This document shows positions 46,301-58,749 of a stretch of DNA of 64,000 bases, piece by piece. A program made the position numbers and the translations under genes. Under the pieces are notes generated by a model. The model had not been told where the DNA came from and searched no databases. It was given only the letters and a program-made list of their open reading frames with translations. Each line of letters begins with the position of its first letter. Position 1 is the stretch's first letter. This stretch comes from Cerioporus squamosus (lineage: Eukaryota > Basidiomycota > Agaricomycetes > Polyporales > Polyporaceae), in NCBI GenBank assembly GCA_022592435.1, contig JABYQS010000029.1:210664-274663 (forward strand), given 5' to 3'.

Positions 46301-49086
46301 ATGCTCAGCACCAAGCTCGTCTCTCTCGTCCTCCTCGCCGCTGCAGTGAATGCGGAGTACTGGATCTTCGGTGGTCTCAAGCCTATCGTGACTACCCGCC
46401 TCGACCCGGTCATTAGCCCGGACCAGGTAGGCCCCGTCATCGTCTACCTCAACCTAGCAGTGCCTTAACGATTGTCGCGCTAGGTCAGCGGCCACGTCCA
46501 TTCTGTAGTAGGAGCGAGTCGATTCAAGAGTGTCTACGACCCCGACGACCTGATGCAAAGCAATTGCACGACGGTCCCAGTTCAGCCAGACAAGAGCAAC
46601 TACTGGGCAGTAAGTCTCTGGACGTCGCTGCAGATCACACAGAATCGTTCTGACCAGATGTCCTGTTAGCCTCAACTGTACCATCAGGACCAGCAGACAG
46701 GGCAATTCACCCCGATCCGTGAGTAGACGTTCCTTCCCTGGAAACGGGTCCTCCAGGCGTTGTTGCACAAGTTACGTCTGACCGATCCACACGCCAATCG
46801 TTTGGGCTCTAGGGCCCGAGTGATTGGCGGCTGGGCGGTCTTCGAGGCGTTAGTCGTGCCTTTGACTTGCAGGATGGCTTCTGCATCCGGGCCTCCCGCG
46901 AGGCTTGTGGTCGCCTCCCGACCGATAAGGTATTGGGGCGCGGTACCTGAGCTTCGAGATGCTCACATTTGGCCCTGTGCTAAATCTGTCTGCTGGATTC
47001 TGGATGCCATTGCATGGCTACTCCTCTCGGGAAGATAGCATAATCACCACGACCCCGGTTTCTCAGTACGATGCCGGTGGATAAGGCCTTGACAGCTTCG
47101 TCGCTATGCCTGAGCTGTTATCGGTATTCATGGTTCGGTATTTAATGGTCGTTGACGTTTCTTCTCTGCAGCAACCACTTTCAACATTTACTATCTCGTC
47201 CGTCCTGGACCCGGGAACGCAGCACTCAAGGCGTTCCCACCCGGATTACGGGTACGTGTCCGTTAATTTTACGGCCACATGCCTGCGAGCCAACATGTCA
47301 ACGTTCAGATGGTCGCCGGCAACACGAACAGGCGAACCTACAATGCCTCCAGCTTCGAGGATCAGGCAATCGACTTCGTTTGTATGGGTACGTCACACGA
47401 CTCGTTCGATAAGCAGCACAGTAAAGCCTGATTCCAGCTTTTAGACTTCACCACCGATCACTCTGGCGATCCGGACTGGGACGAACGCCCAACCTTCTTC
47501 GACCACAACTGCCCCGACGGCCTGCGCGCCCAGGTCTTCTTCCCCTCCTGCTGGGACGGCGTGAACCTCGACTCTTCCGATCACAAGTCGCACATGGCCT
47601 ACCCCATCCAGAACTTCAACGACGGCGACTGCCCTGACACCCACCCCGTCCACCTCGTATCGCTTTTCTACGAGATGATCACCTCTGTCGACAAGTTCGA
47701 CTACTGGGGGCCTGGCACTTGGGTTCTCGCGAATGGAGACACAACGGGGCTTGGCCATCACGGGGACTTCACCAACGGTTGGGACGTGGATCTCCTCCAG
47801 GACGCCATCGACAGCTGCACGAACGCCAACGGGAACGTGATGGACTGCCCAGCGCTCGCAGCAGTATTCGATCAGCAGTCGGCGGATGCGTGCGTCCTTG
47901 AGACCCAGATTGTCGACGAGGAGGTCGGGCTCCACGCTCCTCTTGACAGACTCACAGGCTGCAACCCCCTGTGGGACGGCACTACCGGACCGCGACCTTT
48001 GTGCGCTGCCAACCTGACTACCCCCGCCCTGATCCCCGTCCAGACCTCACTTCCTACCAACTGGACAGAGATCGGGTGTGTCGCGGAGGGTACGAGCGGT
48101 CGTGCTCTCACCGGTGCCTCGACTACGAGCCCGAACATGACGCGCGCCGTGTGCGTGGCGTTCTGCCAGGAGAAGGGGTTCGGCCTGGCCGGTGTTGAGT
48201 ACTCGGACGAGTGCTACTGCGACAACGAGATGCGCAACGCAGCGACCAACACGACGGTGATGTGGAATGAGTGCACGAACCACTGTGCAGGCAATGGTAT
48301 GTCGATGCTTTCGCGACGAAGATTTCCTACTTGGCCTGACGCGCAATGTGCAGTGAATGAGATCTGCGGAGGCCCGAATCGCCTCACTTTGATGTTCACA
48401 TCCAACCCTCCCGACCGACCGACCGAGAGCCTCCCTGCAGGATGGACGGCCCTCGGCTGCCTATCGGACAACTCGACACGCGCGCTGACAGGTTATGGCT
48501 TTACGAGTGACCAGATGACGATCGAGTCCTGCCTCTCGACGTGCACATCCAAGGGGCTTCCGTTGGCCGGCATCGAGTACGGCAGTGAATGCTACTGTGA
48601 GTTGATCTGAGTCGAAGCCAATCGCTCACCTGTATCAGTGCTAACATCTGCTTGTCAGGTGGCGCGTCCTTTGAGAACGGGCTGGGCACGCCCATCGACG
48701 AGGCAATCTGTAGCATGGGTTGCTCGGGAGACAGCTCCTCCATGTGTGGCGGCAGCTGGGCATTGACTGCGTTCCGGTCGAACGACACGGCGGGCGCTGC
48801 TCCATCAACTACTCCGGTCTCGTCATCCCCGGTGGCGTCCTCTGATAGTTCGTCGACGGTGGTGTCAAGCACATCTGGCGGACCGTTCTCATCTTCTTCC
48901 ATCTCATCGTCGTCGGATGCATCGCCTACGACATCCTCCGACGCCACTGCCAGCTCCATCTCCTCCGTCATCTCGACCCCCTCCGCCGATGTACCCGTCA
49001 CGGCAGACTCGTCCACGGTGGCCTCTTTCAGCTCGACCGCAGGTCCTTTTCGCCGGAACTACTCACCGAGGAAGCCTGCACATTAG
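46301..49086 (+). CDS. secreted DUF1996 protein with two WSC domains
   Basis: Cell-surface or secreted carbohydrate-associated protein. Eight exons (46301-46426, 46484-46609, 46670-46718, 47172-47251, 47309-47387, 47445-48296, 48354-48596, 48659-49086) give exactly 660 aa. Signal peptide MLSTKLVSLVLLAAAVNA. DUF1996 covers about 20-300 (RLDPVISPDQVSGHVHSVVG, APQLYHQDQQTGQF, CPDGLRAQVFFPSCWDGVN, SHKSHMAYP-type block). Two Cys-rich WSC domains, probable glycan binders, start near 355 (NWTEIGCVAEGTSGRALTG) and 465 (GWTALGCLSDNSTRALTGYG). A Ser/Thr-rich tail follows at 560-640, probably O-mannosylated. No C-terminal hydrophobic segment is seen, so no GPI anchor or TM. Intron 3 (46719-47171, 453 nt) is much longer than the rest. 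Confidence 0.93.
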
Positions 49087-49645
49087 AGTTATCCTCTCGT
49101 CGCTCTCCTCACAAAGTGCCGGGCTATCGTGATATCTCCTGATCCAGAACGAAGCGTACTATCAATTGTACAGTATCTGCGGGGTATCAATGGAGATTGC
49201 AGTCGTAAGGCGGAGTGACGGGCGAACCTCAACGTTTCAGCGGTACATATCCTCTCACGATGACGTTGAAGAGAAGCTGGAGTCGTTTTCAGTTTATTCT
49301 CCGCCGACCAGCCCTTACCCGACTCCTCAAGTTGTCTCCCAATTGCTGGTAGAACGCATCCATTGCTCTTCATTTCGACGACTAGAAGGCGTACTTTCCC
49401 TCTCCGCTTCGTAAATCCAGGGGTTGTCACCTCCACTCGCAACTCTTGCATAATGTCGAAACTGTTTGTATGCATAGCGACGGGGGCCGTGCGCGAAGTA
49501 CTGCAGCAGCGCTTCTGCGGATGGACTTCTCTCGACCACATCATACGAGCTGCGGCGCGCGATGTCAACGCCTAAGTGATCCTGTGAACGCCTGAAGCCT
49601 ATAACTATTCCCCATACAGGTGACGTTGCCTCTCACTTCCCCTTC
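49087..49645. other. intergenic, upstream of hydrolase copy 2
   Basis: No gene recognised. A minus-strand frame at 49089-49568 (159 codons) has no motif. Presumed promoter of copy 2. Confidence 0.4.
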
Positions 49646-51923
49646 ATGTTGTACCTGGCCAAGCTACTCAGCTATTCAGCCCTCGCGGTCGCGGTTCTCG
49701 CATCCGAAGACGCGCAGGTAAGGGCTACAAATGTGGTGGGCTGTCACATGTGCTAAGGAGTGCAGCAGACACCTCTCCAATCCCCACTCCCTAGGCATCG
49801 CTATGTGGACTGTACGAACAAGGCGTGGGACGGGAGGATACTGGAATGCGGCCAACTCGAGGTTCCTCTGGACTGGAGCAACCCCGCACTCGGCAGCCTC
49901 ACTCTCAATTACACAACACTACCTGTGAAGAGACGCACTCCACGCAAAGGCGCCGTGTTCCTGCACTTGGGTAGGTGGATCCTCTAGCTAAACAGTCGTC
50001 CTCCAAGACTTACGGCGTCTGGTCTATATCAGGTCATGAATATCTAGGACGGTTATCGCACCCCGAGCATGGCCTCAACATGTTGTTCAGCGAGGGCAGG
50101 CAGCTCGGAGATATCGTACCTGAGTATGATCTCGTCATGTGGACGTCTCGCGACATCGCTATATCCCAACGGTCGGTACAGTGCTTATCCTATAAGCTAC
50201 ATATAGTCATTGACCTCTGTCCCATAGCACATCGTGTTTCGCTTATAGTGACGAGGATAGGTTCCGATACACGCGCAACCCGTATGCGCGCCGCGAGAAC
50301 GCAACAGTTGCGTTCTACAACGCGACTTTCCGCGAAGACTTCCAGAGAGAACCGCCCTGGAATGAGGAGATGACGTGGGCAGACACACAGAAGCCCGAAG
50401 ATGTCACAGACATGCTCCGTGCGGAGGAGAAAATGGTCGTGCAGTGCTTGGACGCCTCGCCGGACCGCGACTTGTTCAGGTACGGAGGTACGGCTGCAAG
50501 CATACGGGATCTCGTTGCTCTGGCCGATGCCATTGATGGACACGACTCTCCGGTCAACCTCTGGACGAAGCACCACGGGAGTGTTCTGGCTAGTCATCTC
50601 CTGAAGAGTACGTCACAACTTCTTTGGCTTCACCGGGAATCCACTGACGAGTGCTTGATCAGTGTTCCCAAGGTACGATAGCCTCCGAAATGAAGCATGG
50701 TGGCACTGACCGCTGGACGGCTACATAGCGCGTCGGAAGGGTTGTCATGGACGATCCTGTGGATCCAGTAGAATATCAAGAAGTGCCGTCGCACGAGGTA
50801 TGTTTACCTTGTCCAGGAGCACACAATGTCTAAGAGATCGCCGGTATTCAAACAGCAATGGTCTCTTGATATCGCAACAGCCAACAACACATTGGCTCTC
50901 ATCCAGCAAAACGACATGAAGAACGGCTCCACAGGCTTTATGGAGTTCTTCGGCCGTCCTTCAGTCGATGAAGTTCGCTTTGGGCAAATCGTTCAGGTGC
51001 GTACCTGATAGCAAATGGCTACATAGAGCCGCGATCCTCATTCCACATCAGTTCCTGCACTCGGAGCTCGTTCAGTGGCAGTACGTCCCATCATGTCTTG
51101 TGTTCTCCTCTCACTGACACGAGTCCCAGCACGCGCGCCGAAACCGATTATCAATATGTCATAGCGACGAAAGAACGCGAATGGTGGTCGAATCCTCACG
51201 ACTGGGACTCAGAGCTCAACTTCAAGATGTTTACGGGCTCTACACGACAGTCAACAGGGGTCAACGGATGGCGCCTCGGTAGGTCCGCCTGGACGGCACA
51301 AGCTCTCGACGGCATGCCTCTTGTCTGCGGCGATGCGCTCTACGACCATGACACCGATCTGGCCATGATGCGCGCCCAAGTCGAGAGGTCAATCATTGAC
51401 AGCATGCACGCTGCTCCTCTCATCGGTATGCGCTTCTTTCGCTTCATCGTGATGGACACTAGCTCAACGCTCTCTGACGTGAACAGCAATGAGCGCGTTC
51501 CCAACTCTGCGGTACCTCTGTCATATCTGGCCAATTCGCGCCGTTGAACGCGTTTCGCTTCGAGGGGTGAATGAGCTTGCTCTCCACGACAAGGTCCTGG
51601 TTCTCTTACGCGACAAAGACTACTGGAACTACTTCTCTGTTTCCGAGACAACTGCACATGGGCGCTGGCCCGCCGCAAGTGTTGTCGGCGGCCTGCGCTA
51701 CGGGGTGAGTTCAGATGGCAAAGCGATCCAGTGTTTCCTGCTCACCGCCATTGTTCGCAGGATCTTACGTTGGATCATGACCAGTGCAGCTTTAACATCA
51801 TCAAAGCGTTCTATGACACTGGCACGGTGAGTCGTTCGAGTCGGGCTTGATTCACATGCTCAACGTCCTCCACAGGTGCCCGAAGGGTCTCGACCTTGCC
51901 TATATGACGAGGAGGAAATGTAG
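49646..51923 (+). CDS. secreted TAP-like alpha/beta-hydrolase paralogue, copy 2, probable pseudo-enzyme
   Basis: Signal peptide MLYLAKLLSYSALAVAVLAS. Family blocks: RYVDCTNKAWDGRILECGQL followed by EVPLDW, AVFLHLG, EYDLVMWTSR, MPLVCGDALYDHD, LCHIWPIRAVERVSLRG, LRDKDYWNYFSVSE, DHDQC, ending VPEGSRPCLYDEEEM at 51923. Exon borders match copy 1. The elbow reads LWTKHHGS (50564-50578), His in place of the Ser of GxSxG, and the GGPGGSG segment is GHEYLGRLS. The small exon homologous to the 11-nt micro-exon of copies 1 and 3 is 10 nt here (50663-50672). That puts flanking exons LLK and RVGRVVMDDPVDPVEY out of frame in the simple model, so either an unusual splice site is used or the copy has a frameshift. 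The gene lies in tandem with copy 3, 343 bp upstream of it. Confidence 0.75.
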
Positions 51924-52266
51924 ATATTTCGAGCTTGCGCTAATGCCCGGGGCCTGGTTTCTGTTCTAGCTTCATTCGTGCGTTTCCCGATGAAGTGTAC
52001 TGCGTCGTATCCAGAGCATTATGATAGGCAGAGCATTTCGCTGCATCACCATGCAGCTGTCCAGACGGAGCCTGCGGCTGCGGCTGAGCATCGCCCTTAT
52101 GACGCCCTCTGTCACACTATTGCTACCAGCAGTGTTGTGGCAGATCGCTCCCACACGGCGACTCTCCGCAGACTGGAAGAACAGCGCTGCGCGCCCAGCA
52201 ACAAGAACCTGAAAACCGTAGACGCAACCTCGATTCGTCACTCTGCCCTTTTCGTATCTGACCTTC
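51924..52266. other. spacer between hydrolase copies 2 and 3
   Basis: 343 bp, presumed promoter and leader of copy 3. Short frames here are not conserved. Confidence 0.4.
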
Positions 52267-54468
52267 ATGTCGGCTTTCAGATACCTGGCCAATGCGGCGT
52301 TTGCATGCCTGCTCCTTCTACCGAGCGGTATCGCGTCTATGGGAAGCCAGGTATGTACGCCCGTGTCTTACCCTCTAAACTATTCTCCGCGTTTGCGCGA
52401 AGTGGAATGCCCGATGACCTTCATATTAGACAAAGTGGAATGTAGTGTCCTCAATGTTCCTATAGACTGGCAAGATCCTGCGAGCAGCACCGTAGAAATC
52501 TCTGTCACGAGGTCCGCTGCCAAACAACCCGAAAACCGTCGCGGGACCATCTTCTTTGCTCCAGGTGTGTCATATAAGTTGGATGGTATCGCATTCCGCT
52601 CACACTGCGTGGTATCCAGCGACGTCATACCTAGACAAAAATTCTCTGATGAGCCCGACACTCTTGCTGCTAGGGCGAGAGATGCAAGAGATTACCGGAG
52701 GAGCGTACGATATCGTGATGTGGTCACCCCGCAGCGAGGCTTACTCTGGTGAGATGTACGAGCGTAGTTTCGTCCAGTGTGGAGCAAATACGCTGACTTA
52801 TGCCCCCTAGATGCGGCGCGACGAACTGCTTCCTCGATTTGGCGGACAAGGTGTCCTTCTATAATACTACCATTCGCGAGTACTTCCACCGTGAGCCACG
52901 ATGGAACGAGCGTATGGAGTGGGAAGACCGTCCGAATACGAACGACAGTCGCGAAATTCTGCATGCGCAGAAAAAGCTCGTGTCAAGATGCATCGCCAAC
53001 ATGGATACCGCTGAACTCCGGAATATCGGTACTGCGGCAACGGTCAGGGATATGGCTGCCCTCGCAGACATTCTCGATAGTCCCGAGTCCCCGATCAACT
53101 TGTGGACGCAGCATCACGGAAGTGTTATTGCCAGCTATCTGATGAAACGTGCGTCGTTTATGCTCCTCTACTGCCTGGGCAACATCAGTGACGAGCGAAG
53201 TTGTTCTCCAGTATATCCCGAGGTTAGCCATCGCTCCTCTCATGTACTCTGAGTCAGTAAAGACTTATTCCCGGGTAGCGTGTAGGGAAGATCGTAATCA
53301 CTGATCCCGTCGACCCGGTCGCTTATACTGAGGACAAGAGTCATCTGGTACGTGCTAATGAACTTGTCTTGTGCTCATGAACGTGACGCTCTTCTCTAGA
53401 GATGGTTGACAGACCTGGCCTCCGCGAATAAGACCCTTGCTGTGTTCAAAGAGCGTCTGGGGAAAGGCTCCTCGGCAGGATTTCAGCCTTCAAGTAAGGA
53501 CCGTTTCGTCGACAACTACCTCTTTGAGGAGTCGATCGAGGTGTGTGCCGGCTTCTCGAACCTCAGCATCGTCAAGGGATTGACATACGGCTTCTATAGT
53601 ACTTGAGATCAGAGCTCGTGGGATGGCGGTTTGTATTTTCAAACCTCACGTACTATCAGTTGGCCTGACGGAGACTCATAGCACTCGGGACGAAGAGGAG
53701 CTCAGGCAGGCTCGAAGCGGTATCATCACGAACCCGGGGTCAGTGGACAACAAGAAATACCGGCTATTACGGCGGCACTTCCCGAGACAGAGCAAGATGT
53801 TCAATGTGTTCCGCGCTAGTCGGAGGGTCTCCTATCTCGGTCTCGGAGCGATGCCCCTCGTCTGCGGTGACAGCTTCGAGGAGTATAGCGCAGCAGACGC
53901 ATCCGTGTATGCTGACCTTGACAGGCACCTCGCGAATAACATTCACAGCGCAGCGCTGATCGGTACGTCTCCTGTCAGCACGTGTCAGTGGGGCAAATCT
54001 CAAGACGTATGCTCTTCATGTAGCCACGAGCGTGTTCCCGACGCTACAATACCTGTGCTCTCTCTGGCCCATACGCGCGACAGAACGAACTTCTCTCCGT
54101 TCGCCATATTACAAGACCGACCTCAGCGAGAACTTGCTATTGTTGTTCCATCCCAAGGATACGTGGAACTACTTCGCAATGCCAGAAACCGCCGTCGGAG
54201 CGGTCTGGCCCGGAGCAAAAGTCGTCAGCGACCTCAACTTTGGGGTGAGTCCGTGTTTTATAGCCTCGAACATACACTCATGCCGCGGATGCGACCCGGG
54301 AAGGATCACCCTTTTAACCACGACCACTGTGGTGCCGACCTCATGGCGGACTTTTTTCTCGGTCCTGGTAATGTGAGTCGCTGCCAGTCTTCACTTACGA
54401 AATATGCTTAGCGCATAACCTGTCGTCAGGTTCGCAACACTACCATACCTTGCGACCAGCGCGTCTGA
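52267..54468 (+). CDS. secreted TAP-like alpha/beta-hydrolase paralogue, copy 3, probable pseudo-enzyme
   Basis: Signal peptide MSAFRYLANAAFACLLLLPS. Blocks: VECSVLNVPIDWQDP, GTIFFAP, AYDIVMWSPRSEAYSG, IGTAATVRDMAALADIL, MPLVCGDSFEEY, LCSLWPIRATERTSLRS, HPKDTWNYFAMPETAVGAVW, FNHDHCGADLMADFF, ending IPCDQRV at 54468. The elbow is LWTQHHGS (53106-53120): His replaces the nucleophile Ser, and no GGPGGSG is present. An 11-nt micro-exon lies at 53212-53222. The intron before CGATNCFLDLADKVSFY joins in frame only if it is 34 nt long (donor GTGTGG near 52777, acceptor CCCCTAG at 52810); with the expected donor after SEAYSG the phase fails, so a 1-nt frameshift is possible. An apparent stop near 53690 is removed by using the acceptor CTCATAG. 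Confidence 0.72.
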
Positions 54469-54620
54469 TCGTCTTTCGATGCCCTTCCAAGCCGAACACC
54501 TGAACAGGTGCATATGTACCCAGAGTAGTCACAAAGAGAGACGTCATAGATAGCATCAAAGTCCTTCGCACATACATGATCACAGCACGAGAGCACACAA
54601 CACATAAGGAGCGACAATGT

Positions 54621-55787
54621 TCAAAACAAGTCCACGAGACACCAGATTGCGTAAGGGACAGCCATAAGGCTGATGATCCCTGGCGCAGATATGCTGAACG
54701 CCGCGGAGGCGGAGTCAAAGAGCGGCACAGACTGGCCAATGGTCGAGTTGAGGCAGTTGAGCAGCGCCGTGTCGACATTCGTGGGGAGCGGGACCGGCTT
54801 CGCGTTCGCGTCCCCGGTCAAGGCCGCAGTGTTGTTGTACTCATCGAGTGTCAAGACCACGCTGCTTGCACGATAGTACTGAACGGCCTGTTCGGGCAGA
54901 GGGTCCTCCGCAGAACCGTTGATCGCCACCGGGGTCTTCGATGAGTTCGCGTTCAGCAAGCTCGTGCAGTTGCTGTTAATCGTAGCGATGAGCGCGACGA
55001 CCGTGCTATTATCCGCCACAACGTGGAAGGTTGAACCTGATGATGAGCGAGACGTGAACGCGGCCTGCACCTGGGGACCGCCCGGTCTAGATGAGTTGTC
55101 AGGCTTGCCGTACTATTCAACGTAAACTATCAGCTAGGATCGTGGGCATGCGTGGGGTGCGTGCTGGACAAACCTGAGTGGTGCCGGTGTGCAAGTAGGT
55201 AGGACCGTATCCATGGCTTGGCCATACCACCGGGTAGTAGTAGTATGGAAATCCGCGGTCCGCCACACCTGAGCCACTATATGAACTCGGATAGCCGCTT
55301 CCATAGTTGCTAAGCAAAGTTAAGTGTGGGTCAGCCCATTTGTTCGGCAGACTAGGAAGACGATGACTTACGAAGATCCGTACACCCCATCGCGTGTCCC
55401 GCCACCGACGGAACGGCCAGCGAACGGCTGTCCCTGAGGGATCGACGACACTCTGCTGTCCCCAGAGCCGTACAAGGTTGCAGACGACCTGCTGGAGGCC
55501 GATCCCGATACTGGGATCGTTGAGCCCTTGCTGCCTAGTGGCGGTGACGAGCTACCACTGCTGCCGCTGCTACCACTGCTGCCGCTGCTTCCGGTGCTGC
55601 CGCTACTCTCGTGGCTACCGCTGCTGCCCGTGCTTCCGCTTTCTGAACTGTGGCCGGAGCTTGCGTGTCCGCTGCTACCGTGTCCGCCACCGCCCTTGGG
55701 CTCAGGGACAGGAGAGCGCTTGCGCAAGAGGTTGTCGAGGACCTCCCCAGAGGTAGAGGCGTAGGAGGACAGGACCGGGATGTACAT
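54621..55787 (-). CDS. Gly/Ser-rich basidiomycete orphan with C-terminal hydrophobic anchor
   Basis: Exons 55787-55372, 55309-55174 and 55112-54621 encode 347 aa. Order: short N-terminus MYIPVLSSYASTSGEVLDNL; basic RKRSPVPEPK; a Gly/Ser/His low-complexity tract of about 50 residues (DNA 55545-55705); RSVGGGTRDGVYGSS; a Tyr/Gly/Pro segment (RGFPYYYYPVVWPSHGYGP); then a conserved-looking Asn-rich domain (GSTFHVVADNSTVVALIA, QAVQYYRASSVVLTLDEYNN, VDTALLNCLNSTIGQSVPL) with many N-glycosylation sequons; and a C-terminal hydrophobic segment ISLMAVPYAIWCLVDLF. I recall similar proteins across mushroom genomes, annotated as hypothetical. The sequons imply a lumenal or extracellular location although no good signal peptide is seen; the start may be upstream. 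The hydrophobic tail could be a GPI signal or TM anchor. Confidence 0.8.
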
Positions 55788-58619
55788 GGCGGATGCAGAC
55801 AGGGAGCGAGCAGGGAAGGTGGCGAGGCGGTCTTGAGTGTTGACAGGGATGAATGGGATGGAGGGAAGACCACGCGAGAGGGTATGCTCAGAACCCGAAG
55901 GACTTTATAGCACCGCACAGCAGCGCTCTAGCCGGGGAAGGAGAACAACGACGCAGAGGCCGCTGAAGAAGGTGTCTTGTTGTCTGTAGCTGAAAGGGGC
56001 CGCGAAGCTCCCTGTGCTCGAACCAGTTGGCTTGGGAAACGGGCGGCGGCGAGGGCGTTTGCTAGTACGGTGGGCGGGTAGAAGCGTCGGGACGGAAGTA
56101 GGGAAAATAAATATGCTGTGGCGACCACTCGCCACGACATGTATATGTTCACAGCGACACCGAGAGATTACGGCCGAAGTACCGCCTTTGTGTCACTGCC
56201 ACCGAGTTGAGGCCTGGCAGCCTGCATGGTCGGGGCGTGAGATCATCGCCTCTCTGTAGATTTATTTGATGCGTCCCCGTACCTCGAATAGCGCCGGGAC
56301 GACGCACTGACATGTACTGACATATTGTAACTGCGATCGCCATAAGTATCAGCAGGACTACTGGATGCTTGAGCGCGGAAAACATACACGGCCGCTAGCT
56401 GTTCAGCAATAACAGTCGATAGCGGTGTCAACGGAGTTCTAATTTCTAGCTCCTGTCATCTGATGAGTATTATCATCACATATCATGACTCTGCTGTAGT
56501 ACACGGACTGGCAACGTTTTTTCCCAACGGAAATTCAGGCACTTACCTGACCTGCGACATTCTAAGCTTCACGGGCTGGATGCATCCTCTGCGGCGCTCA
56601 GAAGCCGACTGTCGCCTCGTTCGAGCTCTCCGCTACACCCACCGAGGCTGCATGAGTCGTCAGAAGCGCCTTGGAAAGGTCTGACCAACTTCCGTTTGTT
56701 GTGTCTGTCCGAAAGAGGCGGCAAACGCGCGACGGGGAGGTCGCGCCGTCGCGGGGCCGACGGGATCGTGTCGCGTGAGGGGTTGCTAACGATCTCGAAG
56801 TCTACTGTTCTGGGCAGCATAATTTCTCGGTGCCACTGAATGTCAAGGGCATGGTGACGCGTTTTCAGAGCTGCAGGTATCGATCATCGCCTGGGCTCGG
56901 AAGTAGCCTGCCAGAGTCCCGACGTGTCCTGACGGCGACTTGTAAGTCAGTAAAAATCTTACAAAAGAGTCAGCATGTCACCTCACAAGGTCGATAGTCG
57001 AGTAAGTAGCTTAGAGTAAGCGTACACAACGGCGGCGGCGGTGGTCGTGAGCAGCCTGAAGGAGGAGACGCTTGAGAGACGCTCATGGAAACCGCCAGCC
57101 ACGTGGCACTGGAGAACAACGTCGTCGCGCTTTCAAATTCCAGGCTGAACTCGCAGCTTGGCTCGAGAACTGGAAGGGTTCCTCTTGCTGTCGCTTGTCG
57201 TCCTTCCAGCCGCGGCAACAAAGCAACCTCTTGCAGCTAAACTTGGATTTCTTGGGTACTCGGCGTCCAACCACCGAATGAGGCACAATTGCAACCGTGA
57301 ACTTGAACACCCGGAGTCGTCATTGTGACTACTGTAATGTCAACTTATCGCAATCAGCAAGGAAAGGGAAGTCGAAGCTGCCACAAGCCTTGTTGACCGG
57401 GCAAGGGTATGCTGTCTGTACCACTGGCAGGGTTTGCTATTTCGCGACTGACTACATACATAGTGCACAGCCGCTCTCTACACAGACCACGAAGCAGACA
57501 TGACTTCAGGTGATGTTCGCTATTGTCCCATAAGTCGGTCACCGTTCCTCAAGGAGAGTTTTGCCTCCGCGAGTTACCGGCAACGTACTCTACGTTCGAC
57601 TCATGTCGTCATCTGATGCACCCTCGTAGGCCGGCATGCAATCTAGACTGATATCTGGATGTAACCCGGGTGCTCATGCTCTCATCAGCGGAGGACCTTA
57701 GCCAGCGAAGCTTTCGGCGCCGTAGATTGCACATTCCATACCGGGCACGGCATCAACGTCAACCACAGCATCCGACACGGCCGAGGCTGTGATGCCACTG
57801 ATGGCGTTTCCCCTCTGTTCCCCTTACTTTGTCCCTCAGCGACGAGGATGCCATGGTTCGCCTGGGCTGTCTTGTAATGTCTCTACTCGAGCTCCGGTAT
57901 GTGTATTGTCTTTTCACCGCACGAAGCCGGACTGACGCGTCGCAGAAGCTTCTTTCTCCCTCCGTAGCTCTCGGTCGAAGATCCCTACATATGGGACCTG
58001 CCTTTCCAGGCGCGCAGTTGCGACCGGTGAGATCGACCGCATTACTCATATGTCCTGGTGCGTAACTCTCCATTCCGAGCAAGAGCCGGCTCGTAGAGTT
58101 CCATGTAGACTGTCTGTTTGACCACTGTGGACTGCGTGCGGGTGCCTCTCCTTGTGCTCCAGAGCGAGCAATGTAGGGCACAGGACGAGTCGGCACCGCA
58201 TGCGGTCGCGGGGCGATGCTCCCGCCACGAAAGATGTTGGGTTCGCGCCAGGCGCCGTCGGGCACTTGCCATCATCCTGCGTCGGCGCACCTCGTGTTCC
58301 GACGTAGGCATGGTCCCCGCCCTGGGTACACTGGCGCGCCCTTCGTGAATGACGTCGTGGCATTGTCTGTGGCAATTTCCGGTGCGCCTGCACACTGCAT
58401 ACGCCTCGGTCTTGCCATGTTTGACCACACTAGCGAGAGCGCACCATAGTGTGCTCCGTGCTGGCTGTGTGGATTTACATGCAGGGCGGGACGGGGAGGC
58501 GGGGAGGCTGGCAGGATCGATTGACGGTTGGGAGACATGTGCTAGCACTTCCTGCCCGAGTCACTGGCGTTCCTTTGTGCGCAGCCGGAGAAGCAACTTC
58601 TGGGTCACGTACCCCGAAC
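55788..58619. other. 2.8-kb intergenic region
   Basis: No recognised gene. Frames of 70-168 codons on both strands (for example 57759-58265 and 58042-58548 minus) overlap each other and lack motifs. Compared with the genic parts, 56.2-57.6 kb is AT-richer and stop-rich, as expected for spacer. Confidence 0.4.
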
Positions 58620-58626
58620 TATATAA
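58620..58626 (+). promoter_or_regulatory. TATA box of DUF6699 gene B
   Basis: TATATAA, 130 bp before the ATG at 58750, followed by a CT/CA-rich leader with a run of ACC triplets. Confidence 0.55.
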
Positions 58627-58749
58627 GACCGAGTTTGGCAAGTTGCTCTTGGACGACTACTCTCCCCGCAACCACCACCACCACTCTCTCTTCTAGCAAT
58701 CACATACTGCGTTACCGAGACACGAGCACATCATCCAACGCTACCCGCC

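Noticed and set aside
53623..53700. Apparent stop in hydrolase copy 3 after VGWR
   Set aside because: Using the acceptor CTCATAG about 20 nt further on gives an in-frame 53-nt intron and continues TRDEEELRQ.
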